Shown here in pieces: positions 1-11,095 of a stretch of DNA of 64,000 bases (position 1 is the first letter of the stretch; each line of letters opens with the position of its first letter). The notes under the pieces were generated by a model. That model saw only the letters and a list, made by a program, of their open reading frames with translations, did no database searches and had not been told where the DNA came from. The stretch is taken from the NCBI GenBank assembly GCA_032717465.1, contig CM064666.1, positions 4,468,028 to 4,532,027 on the forward strand. Direction: 5' to 3'. Both the position numbers and the translations under genes were made by a program. The stretch is from Coenobita brevimanus (Eukaryota; Arthropoda; Malacostraca; Decapoda; Coenobitidae).

Positions 1-745
1 TACTGCCAACCCCTTACCAGCACAGATGTTCACCAAAGCACTACCATTTCCATCTACTTCAGCTGGCACACACCACTGACCAACCACTCCATCCACTTGT
101 ACATTCCCCACTTTGCCATTCATGTCTCCAATCAAAAACAATCACTCACTCCTCTCAAACTTGTCCATACATGTTTCTACACTTGCCCAAAACTCATCTT
201 TCACTCTTGCCACTAGGTCCTCTGTTGGAGAATATGCACATACAATCGCCCACGCTTGTATACCTACTTTCATCCTCACCCATACAATTCTTGCAGCCAC
301 TGTTCCATACTCTCTTATATTCTCCTCCCACTTCTTGCTTATCGTCAGACATACTCCCTCTCTTGCCCTCTCATTCTCATTAACTCCCGCACATATTCCT
401 AAACCATATTCCCACTCTCTCACCCTTCCACCCTTCCATTTAGTTTCAGTCAATTCACATATATCCACTCTTTTATCCCAAAGCACCTGAACAATCTCAT
501 TTTCACTTCATCATTCACTTCTCTCACATTCCCTGTCCCCACCCTCAGAATGTCCTTTGTCTGTTCCTTAGTCGTCAACGTATGGTCCGTTCTGGTCCAA
601 GACGCTTTATTCGCTTGTTCAGTTAGTTCTTTTTATGGGGTGGGGCACTAACCCACCACCAACCCTTTTAGTTGCCTCATACGACAAGCAGGGATACTGG
701 GGGAGAATTCTTGAAACCCCCCTACCCCCAGGGGGAAGAGGTTGC
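1..745 (-). mobile_element. LINE family A, 5' end and endonuclease domain (fragment)
   Basis: Minus-strand reading gives an apurinic-type endonuclease of a non-LTR retrotransposon. A start motif resembling GTWNV (here GTGNV) lies near 530, the catalytic Glu region ICELTETKW near 450, a conserved middle ending in IVCAYSPTE near 240, and GDMNGKVG (the GDFN motif) near 110. The reading frame shifts near 486, so the copy is broken. Sequence from about 610 to 745 holds a direct TACGACAAGCAGG block and G/C runs that I read as the LINE 5' UTR. The element runs off the left edge, so its reverse transcriptase is not in the window here. The same family recurs at 23.2-26.0, 37.1, 38.0, 46.8 and 48.0 kb. 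Confidence 0.7.
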
Positions 746-1230
746 ACCAAGACAAATAGAAAAAAGTCAGAACCAGACTGTTGGAATTATTAATAACCCT
801 GCTAATACAAGTAAACTACCTCCACTACAAGTAAGAAGAAATGTTGCCTCCCTTGCACTATTTTACAGATACTTTTGTGGCAAATGCTTAGACGAAGTTC
901 CGTCTATTGTGCCACCTCTCCATGCCTTCCATCGTGCTACATGGGCATCTGGTAGTGCTCATGACTGGAATGTCACACAGCCAAATTGCAGAACTTCGGC
1001 CTATCAGAATTCTTTTATTTCTCGAACTGCATCTCACTGGAACTCGCTTCCTCGGAGTTGTTTCCCCCCAAATTTCAACCAACAGCTGTTCAAGTCCAAC
1101 TGTTACAGATATTTTATGAATGCAGGACGCCGGTAATCTCTTGTATGGATTATTTTTTTTATTTATTTGTTTTTCCTTCTTCTGTTCTGTTATTTCAAAA
1201 AAGTTCGAAAAGTCTCTTCTAAAATTAAAA
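736..1230 (+). mobile_element. LINE family B, C-terminal fragment and 3' UTR
   Basis: The plus frame at 745-1136 encodes the extreme C-terminus of a jockey/CR1-like reverse transcriptase ORF, with the family signatures RRNVASLALFYRYF and WNSLPRSCFPPNFNQQLFKS. The same peptide is found on the minus strand at 1.8-2.3 kb and 38.7-39.2 kb. A T-rich 3' UTR follows to about 1230. The copy is 5'-truncated next to the LINE A fragment. Catalytic motifs are absent, so it cannot be active. Confidence 0.75.
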
Positions 1231-1814
1231 TAAAAAATCCCCTCTCGGCTGCAAGAATAAACCAGTATGTACTCCATTTTAGTGAAATGCTTATGACCAT
1301 TATGCTCCCCGAGTATGTGTGATGGTCGTTTACCAAGTTGTTTTGGAGAATTCATAAAACCTCATCCTCAGTGACACCTTTTGCATAATTTACTTTAATA
1401 TTATCCACTATATTTTTATCATATTAACATCGACATAATATCAGTGACATCAAAAGGGTGCTGATGTGTGATGTTCCAAATATAACGGCTCTTAATATTT
1501 AGGCTCAGTGTCCAGTTACATACTTTTATGTTTTAAGCTTCCTGCCACTGGACCAATAATATTCAGCTTAGAATGTATAGGACTAAATATAGGTGGACCG
1601 CAAGTAACGAGACATATATAACACTTCCAGTCTGAACAGTCTTCTCTTAACTCATCAAAATCGTCTGGTGATAAGAAAAATTAAATTTGAATGTCATATG
1701 GATTTACAGGATTGAGTGTCACTGCTGCAGGTTTTTCAACGGTGTGCCACAATGTTTTGATGAACTACGTAGGCGCAGCCTCGGTACCCTAAACCTAACA
1801 AGGGATTATACTGA
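1231..1814. other. Unassigned sequence
   Basis: AT-rich single-copy-looking DNA. I see no coding frame, RNA gene or repeat in it. Confidence 0.5.
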
Positions 1815-3088
1815 GACTGGCTTCCTATGAAGTTTTTTTTTCTTTCTCTTGATAACAGAACAGGCAGGAAAAACAAATGAATAAAAAAAAAAATAATCCA
1901 TACACCTGACTACTGATGTCCTCCATTCATGAAAAATCTTTAAAAGTTGGACTTTAACAGCTGCAGATTGAAGTTTAGGGGGAAGCAACTCCGGGGAAGC
2001 GAGTTCCAAAGAGATGCAGTTCGGGGAATAGAAGATTTCTGATAGGCAGAAGTTCTGCAATATGGCAATGAGACATTCCAGTCATAAGCACTACCAGGTG
2101 CCTGTGTAACACCAGGGGATGGCATGAAGAGATGGCACAATGGATGGAACTTCATCTGAGCATTTGCCACAAAAGTATCTGTAAAATAATGCAAGGGAGG
2201 CAACATTCCTTCTTACCTGTAGGGGGTTGGTTTATTTGTAACAGCAGGGTTATTGATAATTCTAACGGTTTTATTCTGAACTTTGTCTAGTTGCTTTAGT
2301 GCGATTTCCCCACATCCACTCCACAAGGGCGAGCAATATTCCAGCTGTAAGCGCCCATGACTCTTATAAACTATAGCCAACTGCCAGTCAGTGAAGAAGC
2401 TACGAACTCTGTACAATAATCCAAGTTTCTTTGAGGCAGTTTTAGCAAGTGATCTGAATGAAAAGTCCAGTTGAAGTCATTGTTAAGCGAAATAGCAAGA
2501 ATATCAATACTTTTGGAGAGAGGAATATTAGTAGCACTGAAAGTAATATGGGAATCTGGTAAAATCCGTCTATTAGTAAACTGTATAAATTTAGTTTTAC
2601 TAGCATTAAATGAGACAAGGTTATTTTGCCCCCATTCAGTGATCCTAGATGAACCTTGATTTATGGACATGCCTGTACTGAGTTGTGAGTTAGATATATT
2701 AAACTTTGTGAATGGGTGTTTCAGTGTGAATAAACTGTGAAGTGTTAATCATCTGCATAAGAATGGATGGGATAATGGGTGACATGTAAGAGATCATTAA
2801 TATGAATTAGGAATAGGGTTGGAGCCAGAACTGATCCTTGTGGCATGCCGGCGTTGATTGAGTGGATATCAGAATATACATCATCTACTTTTACTCTTAT
2901 CTTGCTGTTGCTGAGATATGAGGATATAGAGGAAAAAGAGACATTTGTCCATAGCAAGGGAGTTTGGATAACAGGGAATGGTGCCACACTCTGTCAAAAG
3001 CTTTAGAAATATCAAGTGCCACTGCATGAGTTTCTCCATGTTGGTCAACTGATTGATGGATGGTGTGAGTCAGGAGATTAAGTATATC
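1815..3088 (-). mobile_element. LINE family B, RT palm to 3' end (left half of a split copy)
   Basis: Minus frames give, from right to left, AFDRVWHHSLLSKLP, PQGSVLAPTLFLIHINDLL, the catalytic YADD box (codons at 2748-2759), then the connection domain and the WNSLPRSCFPLNF C-terminus and a T/A-rich 3' UTR ending near 1815. Stops and frame changes at about 2220, 2415 and 2700 show it is dead. The 5' part of the same copy lies at 5024-5570, beyond the LTR-C insert. Confidence 0.8.
3084..3088. repeat. Left target-site duplication of LTR-C copy 1
   Basis: ATATC here and ATATC at 5024-5028 flank an insert with TG...CA ends. Keeping one copy lets the LINE B reading continue in frame across the junction. 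Confidence 0.8.
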
Positions 3089-3299
3089 TGAAATAGCAGC
3101 CGTGGCAACAGAGGGCACCACAACACCCCCAGGAGGCGACAATGGAGGGATAGGTAGGGCGTGTGAAACGTCCGTGCAATATGGGCATATGGCCTCACGC
3201 CCCTATTCCATGGAGTGCACCCAGCGCGAATATCTCAGAATGGGTGCATTACCCTCCAACCGAAGCCCTTACCAGGATCGGGGTGGAGCTAATAAACTG

Positions 3300-3930
3300 G
3301 CTTCAGGCAGCATCCCAGTGACAGCCAGCAGCTGCACAACTGAAGCAACAGTCTGTAGCCGTGCGCAGGCAACCACCTGTATCCATGCACCAGCAATGGC
3401 CTGTAGCTGTGCACCAGCAGTGGCCTGTAGCCATGCAATTGTGACGGATGGTAGCCACATGACTAAAGCAACGGCATGTAGCCATGCAATTATGACGGCC
3501 AGTAGCTGCACCTCCAAGAGATGGCCAGTAGCTGCTCACAGTGCTGCCCATGCCCCCTGCAGAACCCGTGACAGCCGGTTGCTGCACATGGGGAGGGAAA
3601 GGTACGCCCTCTCTGCTTCTGCAGTTGCCTCGAGGGGCACAACACCGGTGATGGCCGGCAGCCACACCAGTAGACAGGGGACGGCCAGTAGCTGCCCCTC
3701 GCCTACACTTCGCTCCTCATACAGGACTTCGGCAACGGCCGGTAGCCGCACATGTGGACAGGTGATGGCCAGTAGCTGCACTTCTTTTGTGGTCTCGCCA
3801 GGAAGTTGGGCCCTGGTGATGGCCGATTGCTGCACCGATGGGAAAGGGACCACCGCCGCCATTCTCCCATTGCCCAAGGGACCTTGGCAACGGCCGGTAG
3901 CCGCGCTAGGGGAGGACGTCCTAAAATCCC
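3300..3930 (+). repeat. Degenerate minisatellite inside LTR-C copy 1
   Basis: Roughly 16 repeats of about 25-60 bp share the core ACGGCCNGTAGCNGC with variable linkers. Frames through it read as Ala/Cys/Ser/Thr-rich low-complexity protein. The variable linker lengths and several open frames on both strands argue that this is not a normal protein gene. Confidence 0.75.
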
Positions 3931-4976
3931 CTCGCCCCCTGTGACTTCACAACCTGGGGGAGACTCCTACTTGAGCCGCCCCACTGGCGGCAAAGTCCCA
4001 CCTCCAACTCCCCAGACCGAGACAGCCTCCAGAAGGAGAATCTCCTGATAGAAGACCCATGCTGACCCCGGAACTCCACTCCGTCCAGCCGGCACTAGAG
4101 GGAGACCAGCACCTGTCAGACTTCTGTGACCAGCAACGCCGCAGCCCCACACTGACGGTGAAGCAGCGGGAGCGAGATTGCAGCAGGTGGGCTCTCCAAG
4201 GCACCCCTAGTACCCCAGGGCGTGACCTCTCCAGTTCTGAGGAGGAGCGATGCCCTTCCCGCACCGGGGGCCTGCTGGAGCACCTACAGGAGATATCTGG
4301 CCTTAGTCCCGAGGACCAAACCCCTGTACCCAGCCTCTCCAGTGTGATAGCCCTTCACCATGCCCAACCGTAGCCTACTTCAGAGGACGACGCCCCTACG
4401 AGTAGTCCCGTGGCCCCTAGACGAGAGGACACGTGAGGGGACTCAGCTGACACTGGGCTGACACCTGTGAGCCGCCTGCCCCCCTCCCCCCTCGGTCGGC
4501 CCGCTCCCTTGTGCCACATCCCTACAGTGACTGTGACTCCCATGCCCGTGGATTGAAAGTGAAAGTAACAATCAGTGTACAGAACACAGTGACAGTGTTT
4601 AACTACCTCAACTCTGCTGAATGTGAGACGAGACATAAACGGTGTTCCACCACCCTACTCCACTCAGTTGTATCACGGGACATATGTATAATCATTTTAT
4701 AGTAAATGCAGCCCTAGAACAAAGTGTAATCTCAACTCCACTTAAGTGCAGTGTCTGTCTGTTTATTCTCGAGACTGCCGGTATCCTGCGTGATACCTGT
4801 AATATGTACTTGACAGTCCAAGCTTTGCCTTTGTTTAGAGTCTTGTGGATTGTCTAGCTTCCTTGTATTAAGAATTTGGTAACATACATGTAAGGTTGTT
4901 GCCCTGTGTTTTTATGCCCTGTTCCTTTCACACTGTGTCTTAGCTCCGGTCTAGAAAGGGAACCCAGGTATACCTT

Positions 4977-5014
4977 AGGTGTTGCTAGGACGGAAAGCCG
5001 CCCTAAAAACACCT
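4977..5014 (+). other. Terminal hairpin of LTR-C copy 1
   Basis: Outer stem AGGTG/CACCT and inner stem TAGG-a-CGG / CCG-c-CCTA close on the loop AAAG, nine bases before the element end. Copy 2 keeps the shape with different bases. Confidence 0.65.
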
Positions 5015-5023
5015 GGCATAACA

Positions 5024-5567
5024 ATATCTATGGTGGATCTTTCGTGACGAAAACCATACTGTCTATCACCGATTACGTTACTGAATTCAAGATGTTTAAC
5101 TATATGCTTATTCATTACGATTTCAAATACTTTACTAAGAGATGCTTGGATAACATTTGCTCTGTAATCAGAGGGGTCAAACGACCTTCCTTTCTTCTGC
5201 ATTGAGTGGATATTGGCTCCTTTCATTGAATCAGGGAAGGAAAAGTACTGTACATATGCATCATCTGAATAATTTGGTTAGAACAGAAGCAAGTCTTGGG
5301 GAGCACTTTCTTGTAACAATTGGAGGAATTCCATCTCGACCTGGAGTTTTGTTGATTGGTTAGTTGTCTAGGATGGATTTTACGTATCTAGTCTGAATTT
5401 TAAGTGGAGCAGTTTCGGGACTGCCAAGTTCTAGTACTGGGACTTTCTGGCTGACTTCTTTTACTGTAGAATTTCTGGCAAATGTACTGGCAGAGATATT
5501 TACTTTACCACGCGGGTCATGAATAATGTTGGAGAAAGAAACTCCGATGTGGGACTTAATGTGTATC

Positions 5568-5570
<3 letters not shown>
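5024..5570 (-). mobile_element. LINE family B, 5' part of the split copy
   Basis: Continues the copy at 1815-3088. Minus reading gives PINKTPGRDGIPPIV (the fingers region NKxxGxDGI), then a degenerate proline-rich segment, LSKVFEIVMNKHIVKHLEF and RQYGFRHERST, the residues just before the LTR-C insertion point. Stops occur near 5345 and 5230. It is truncated at about 5570 against a TA/GA array, so no endonuclease is present. Confidence 0.75.
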
Positions 5571-5656
<86 letters not shown>

Positions 5657-5657
5657 A
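5568..5657. repeat. (TA)n followed by (GA)n
   Basis: Compound microsatellite exactly at the truncated 5' end of the LINE B copy. Confidence 0.95.
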
Positions 5658-5929
5658 GAAGGGATCGGCAGCCCCTTTCCCCTCATGACCTATATTTCCA
5701 TACCCAACATTCCCTCCCTCTCCCTAAGGACTTCCCACTTCACCTGTCAAAGGAGTACAAAGGAAAGCAATCAGCAATAGACCTTATGATCCTTTTGAGG
5801 CTGTTTGTCTCAGAGTAGACTATGACTACGAGATCTAACTCTACATGCTGAAAGATAAGGATAGTAAAGCAAGAAGGCTTCCCTTTCCTCCCAACCTAAA
5901 TAAAAAGATGCAGTATGTACTTTTGCTAG

Positions 5930-6394
5930 TATTTATGAAACGAAATTTATATAACGGATGTATAGTCTCAACTATGATGAACGGTTGTAAGACCTGGAAA
6001 CTGACTTAATTGATGGAAAATCAACTAATCCGTCCTCAAAGAGCAATGGAAATGTCATTGTTGGGAATATCTTTAGGAAGCAAGGAAAGTTAAACTTGTG
6101 TGAGAGTGCAGACTACAGTCAAAGACATTATAGAAGTTATAAAAAAAAAAAAAACGCAGATGGGCAGGTCATGTTGGAAGAATAATACAAAACCGAAGCA
6201 GCAAGAAGCTGATTTTCTGGGCTCCAAGAAGTTGTAAGCATTGCAGAAAAAGGCCAGAGAGGATGTGGAGAGATGAGATAGAGTTTGCAGGCGAAACCTA
6301 GTAGAGATCAGATCAGTCAAGGAATTCGTTAAAAAGATTGGGCGAGGGCTTTGTTCACCAGTTGACCTGTAATTGCTGATGATGATTGTAATGA

Positions 6395-6395
<1 letters not shown>
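5930..6395 (+). mobile_element. RTE-like LINE, C-terminal fragment (family I)
   Basis: Plus-strand reading gives the C-terminal region of a non-LTR pol: a CKTWKLT motif, MENQLIRPQRAMEMSLLGIS, RRWAGHVGRI and FWAPRSCKHCRKRPERMWRDE, all typical of RTE-type LINE tails. Several stops and frame shifts are present. It ends in a short GATGATGAT-type tail and a (TA)n run at 6396-6424. Sequence upstream at 5700-5930 may belong to the same copy but carries no motif that I recognise. Confidence 0.65.
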
Positions 6396-6430
<35 letters not shown>

Positions 6431-6573
6431 CAGCAATGTGCCCCCTGGAACACCCAGCCACCCCCACAAGGAATACAGCATAGTGCCCCCATGAATTCCC
6501 AGACACCCCCACAAGGAGCCCACGGAGGAGCAGCAGCAGTGCGCCCGGACTCGGTTCGACAACGTCCTAAGTC

Positions 6574-6849
6574 TGTCAGGACTCCATATTATAAATACAA
6601 ATCATAACAGAAACCATGATGGATAGATAGATAGATAGGTAGATAGACAGAGCACTAGACAAGGTGTGGGAATGGGATATTAGCTTGCATATACACAGAT
6701 ATACAATATTCTAGAAGCTTCCACGACAATAGAGCACACGAGACACGAACCCTGTTACACGAGAATGTAGGATTCAGAGCTCAGAAGGAGACAGGCCATA
6801 GAACCGACAGGTAGTCGGGAGAAGGAGGCTAGTAACATGGGTGAGAGGG

Positions 6850-6888
<39 letters not shown>

Positions 6889-7210
6889 AAGGTAGCTCGC
6901 GGGACTCTACTTTATTCTACACTCGTGTGTGAGAGACTTTGTTAATACTTCCATGAGAGAGTGAGACAGGGAGGTAGCTCATGGGACTCTATGCTTCACT
7001 CGTGTGTGAGAGACTTTGTTAATACTTCCAAGACAAATAAAAATAGTCCCATACTCATCTTTACATCTCCTGTCATTGCATGACAATGGGGATTAAGATT
7101 ATCTACTTACAAAACTACTCACGTATAACAACCGCTCCTCCACGAGTCTAATATATCTATAACTGATCTACAAAACACACTACAAGAAGCTTACAAAGTT
7201 ACTGTATGTA
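6574..7210 (+). mobile_element. Gypsy LTR family D, copy 1
   Basis: Starts TGTCAGGACTCC and is followed at 7211 by TGGCGGCAGCGAAC, which looks like a primer-binding site resembling tRNA-Leu-primed gypsy elements. It is homologous to 9411-10070 and to 59395-59898, which precedes gag-pol. Inside are a GATAGATA run (about 6618), a GA array (6853-6883) and an imperfect tandem duplication (6884-7035) of about 75 bp carrying TCGTGTGTGAGAGACTTTG. No CA end is visible just before the TGG; the end reads GTATGTA. Confidence 0.7.
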
Positions 7211-7990
7211 TGGCGGCAGCGAACATACGAACCTCGTTTACGAATCTACAGTGAATTTCTACAAAAGCAGGCAAACTGTAACCAATATCAGCTTCAGTTG
7301 ATTGTACGCAATCAAGAAAGTACAATTCTACGATCAAGTAAACACAAGCGAGTATACAATAAGAAGAATGAGTCTACGAGTCTACAAGCCTACAAGCCTA
7401 CGAGTCTATGAGCCTACGAGCCTACAAGTCTACGAGCATACAGTAGCAATGACGAGTTACGAGTGAGGATCAACAAGCTCTACAATTAACTACAAATATC
7501 AAGTCTACAAGACATCTCCACAATCTTCTACACACACCTACAAGTAGGAAAGGACCGAGAATACCTCGAGAAAGAAAAAGAAAACAAACAAACGAAGAGT
7601 GAGACAAGACTCACAACTCACAAAAACCCTGACCTCACCCTCCTCTCTCTCCAACCTCCACCCAACCTCCACTGCTGATGCAGGAGTTCGAGAAGGTCAA
7701 GACCATGAAGCAAATACCAAGCCCATATTCACAACTCATCTTACTCACTCATCTTCACTCAAGTTACTCATCACTACTCATTTACTCACCACAGCTACCA
7801 GTGTGGGAAGTCAACGTCACCATGCGTGTTTGCTGAGACGACACCACGTCAATCAACTCGTGTGTGACACCACCACTCACACCATTCCCACTACGGTAAA
7901 AACTAGTGTGTTACATTGTTACTTCATTTATACAGTACACAGTGATAAACAACACATTTTGCACAAACATATAAAACGTTCTGTATAATT
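7211..7990 (+). mobile_element. Gypsy D leader region, copy 1 (truncated element)
   Basis: Primer-binding-like site, then a leader homologous to 59899-60600. Both contain a run of near-10-bp repeats of the type TCTACGAGCC (about 7368-7445) and a stretch that reads TTATSVGS..HHACLLRRRH in frame. A 129-codon open frame at 7599-7988 is mostly leader. I do not treat it as a gene because its counterpart at 60412 keeps only part of it. Gag and pol do not follow, so the copy is deleted after the leader. Confidence 0.6.
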
Positions 7991-8850
7991 ACAACTTACA
8001 TACACATACCTGTACATAATTCAGTTATCTTCATAATTCAATCATTAAATACTTGCGCTAACAATAAATATTCTACACTGTATATATTCATTCATTTATT
8101 ATAGCATTTATATACTACCAACGAGTGCTACCATTTATACCTACATAAAATACGTGCTTCATACATACTATACATTATTACATCTACAAAGTAATAAAGA
8201 GAATATACTATCACAGTTGCTCAGTGAGAGATTAAATGAACTGTAATAAACATTTATTAATTTCAGCTACCTAGTGGTAACAGACAAATTAGATTACAAG
8301 AAAAACCAGGAAAAAAAAAATGGCCAACACAAATGTCGTTAGCAAGAATGAACAACGTCTTCCACACAATTGTGAAGACAAAGATTTCCACACAGTGCTG
8401 ACACATATATTGGCCACGATAGGTACAAGTGAACAACAAGTCAGTGTATATTGTTAATACTGTATATAGTGTATACAGTATAATTATCTTTAATATAAAA
8501 TAACAAAATATGGGGCTTTATAATATCATTTTCAATAATATCTGTGCAATATAAACTAAACCTTAAAAAAAAGGTCCCAAGGGAATTAGCCAGCAATTAT
8601 GCAACCTTAGACAACACCGAAAAAGCGTACTGGAACGAAGAAAAACGAACTATAGAAAATCAATACATACAAAAAAAAAAAGAAAGAAAAGAAGAGAAAT
8701 ACAGTAAGATCATATAACAAACAAATTTAAAAAAAAAAGCGTAAGTGTTACTACAAATGCCAAAATACCACATAAACTCCTATAAGTGAAACAAAAAGCA
8801 AACTAGTATCCTCCACGAGCCAGTGGCATGGCACATCATCACTATCATCG
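7991..8850. other. Unassigned AT-rich stretch
   Basis: A-rich DNA with short T and A runs. A short frame begins at an ATGGCC near 8320 and stops after about 45 codons; I see no homology. Nothing else recognised. Confidence 0.4.
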
Positions 8851-9046
8851 ATGTTACAATTATGCATGACCACAATATTATGTAACAATTCATACAATGT
8901 TACAATTACGCATTACCACAATGTTATCACAATATCATGTAACAATTCATACAATGTTACAGTTGTGCAATACCACATTATTATGTAACAATTCATACAA
9001 TGTTACAATTATGTATTACTACAATGTTATTACAGTGTTACACACA
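8851..9046 (+). repeat. Tandem repeat, unit about 50 bp, four copies
   Basis: Four imperfect copies of a unit containing ATGTAACAATTCATACAATG and TTACAATTATGCATTACCAC. Units differ by a few substitutions and one small insertion (copy 2). Confidence 0.85.
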
Positions 9047-9410
9047 ATTCTGTATTACCAGAATCATCACACAAGGTAGGTGAAATATTAGGCATTACTA
9101 AAGGGATAACTCCACATGTAATGTAATGACCTAGCAATATTACCATTGCACAGTTATATGTGTATGTCTGTTATACATACACATCTTACAAAATGTCATA
9201 CAATAACCATTTAAACTATTGCATTTATTCAATTTTGAATACCACTTGTTTAAACTGTAATATTACTGGATCATTGCAATATTATATCCATACAATATTA
9301 ATATCAATACTATGTATTAAGAGTGAAGAAGAAGACTATTATGTATTAATAGATTAGCATATGTCAATGATGACAACTGTTGGAGGACCGCCAGCTGCGT
9401 GACCGAGCGA
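9047..9410. other. Unassigned AT-rich stretch
   Basis: No gene or repeat seen. It ends at the TG start of the second LTR-D copy. Confidence 0.4.
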
Positions 9411-10070
9411 TGTCAAGACTCCATATTATAAATGCAAATCATAACAGAAAGCATGATGGATAGATAGATAGATAGATAGACAGAGCACCAGACAAGGTGT
9501 GGGAACGGGATATGAGCTTGCAACTCTTTAAGTGAAGGAATGTTGATCGTGCACCGGAAGCAGTACATATACACAGACATACAGTAATCTAGAAGTTTCC
9601 ACGACAATAGGGCACATGTGACACGACTCCTGTTACACAAGAAGGTAGGATTCAGAGCTCAGAAGGAGACAGGCCATAGAACCGCAGGTAGTCGGGAGAA
9701 GGAGGCTAGCAACATGGGCGAGAGGGTGGAAGAGAGAGAGAGAGAGAGAGAGAGACAGGAAGGTAGCTCACGGGACTCTACTTTATAATTCACTCGTGTG
9801 TGAGAGACTTTGTTAATACTTCCAAGAGAAAGTAAGACAGGGAGGTAGCTCGTGGGACTCTACTTTATGCCTCACTCATGTGTGAGAGACTTTGTTAATA
9901 CTTCCAAGACAAATAAAGATAGTCCCATACTCATATTTACCTCTCCTGTCATTGCATGACAATGGGGATTAAGATTATCTACTTACAAAACTATAACAAC
10001 TGCTCGTCCACGAGTCTAATATATGTAATACTGATCTACAAAATACACTACAAGAAGCTTACAAACTTAC
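9411..10070 (+). mobile_element. Gypsy LTR family D, copy 2
   Basis: Begins TGTCAAGACTCC and is closely similar to 6574-7210, including the GATA run, the GA array (9731-9755) and the same internal duplication. Similarity stops at CTTACTGTA, exactly where LTR-C copy 2 begins. No leader follows. Confidence 0.75.
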
Positions 10071-10204
10071 TGTAAGAAGTCAGCCTGGGCCACGCGCCCC
10101 TATGACCTGGAGCCTGCCATAGCAGGAATACTGCACTATCTTCCAGGCGAGCCTTCACCAACCAGCTAAGGGGTGGAGCTGCCTATCAAGCTCCTGCCAG
10201 CACC

Positions 10205-11095
10205 AAAAAGGAGATAGCCTGTAGCCGCTCCCACCTTCCTCAGGAGACGGCCTGTAGCTGCTCTGAAGGTGTCTTCCTCTTTGAGACGGCATGTAGCCGC
10301 TTACCCCTCAATAAGGAAGCGGCCAATAGCCGTTCTGAGGGTAATAAGGAGACGGCCTGTAGCCGCTCCTGCCTTTCCGAAGAGACGACCTGTGGTCGCT
10401 CTGAAGGTGTTCTTCAGGAGACGGCCTGCAGGAGTTAGCCTGTAGCCACTCATACCTTCATCAGATGGCCTGTAGCCGCTCTGAAGGCATTCCCCCAGAG
10501 ATGGCCTGTAGCCACTCGCCCCTCGCTAAGGAGACGGCCTGTAGCCGCTCTGAGGGTAATGAGGAGATGGCCTGTAGCTGCTCCCGCCTTCGTCAGATGA
10601 CCTGTAGCTGCTCCGAAAGTGTTCCCCTTGAGACGGCCTGTAGCTGCTCCAAACCCCTCCTGAAGGAGTCAGCCTGTAGCCGCTCCCACCTTCATCAGGC
10701 GGCCGGTAGCTGCTCTGAAGGCATTCCCCCAGAGACGGCCTGTAGCCGCTCGCCCCTTGCTAAGGAGATGGCCTGTAGCCGCTCTGAGGGTAATGAGGAG
10801 ACAGCCTGTAGTGGCTCCCGCCTTCGTCAGACGTCCTGTAGTCGCTCCGAAGGTGTTCCCCTTGACATGGCCTGTATCCGCTGTACACCCCTCCTGCAAG
10901 AGTCGGCCTGTAGCCGCTCCCGCCTTTGACATATGGCCTGTAGCCGCTCCCGCCTTCGTCAAACGGCCTGTAGCCGCTCTGAAGGTGTACCTGGGTTTGC
11001 TGCCAGACATTCACCCTCTCAGGCCACGGCCAGTAGCCGGGCCTTGGCGGTCAATAGGCACTCCCCTAGGAAGCCACGGCCAGTAGCCGGGCCCT
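10205..11095 (+). repeat. Higher-order minisatellite in LTR-C copy 2
   Basis: About 25 copies of the core GACGGCCTGTAGCCGCTC separated by 15-30 bp linkers. Blocks of about five or six cores repeat as a unit: 10463-10694 and 10697-10927 align throughout at a period of about 234 bp, and 10211-10460 is a more diverged version. The open frames over it (10465-10929 and 10933-11538) read as ACSRSEG-type Cys/Ser/Arg repeats. Frames are also open on the other strand, as expected of a repeat whose units preserve frame. Confidence 0.85.

Larger units (their letters stand above)
3089..5023 (+). mobile_element. LTR-like element family C, copy 1 (probable solo LTR)
   Basis: A 1,935-bp insert begins TGAAATAG, ends CATAACA and is flanked by a 5-bp duplication (ATATC), the pattern of a Ty3/gypsy-type LTR. 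It splits the LINE B reverse transcriptase between the GFR..ST region and the following ILNLLTH. No protease, RT or integrase lies between its ends, so a solo LTR or an LTR-only element fits. Within it are a minisatellite (about 3300-3930), a conserved peptide-like stretch at 4290-4330 (GLSPEDQTPVP, compare GLSPEGRTPVP in copy 2) and a terminal hairpin. Copy 2 lies at 10071-12245. Orientation is arbitrary. Confidence 0.7.

Noticed and set aside
113..490. 125-codon plus-strand open frame
   Set aside because: Antisense of the LINE A endonuclease; composition is that of a shadow frame.
3269..3877. Minus-strand frames of 82-120 codons over the LTR-C minisatellite
   Set aside because: Repeat units keep several frames open on both strands at once; no domain.
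3089..5023. Helitron, because of a hairpin near the 3' end and a TC just before the start
   Set aside because: The 5-bp duplication, TG...CA ends and lack of CTRR at the end fit an LTR better.
7599..7988. 129-codon frame after LTR-D copy 1 as a gene
   Set aside because: It lies in the gypsy leader, and the homologous stretch in copy 3 has a different, shorter frame.
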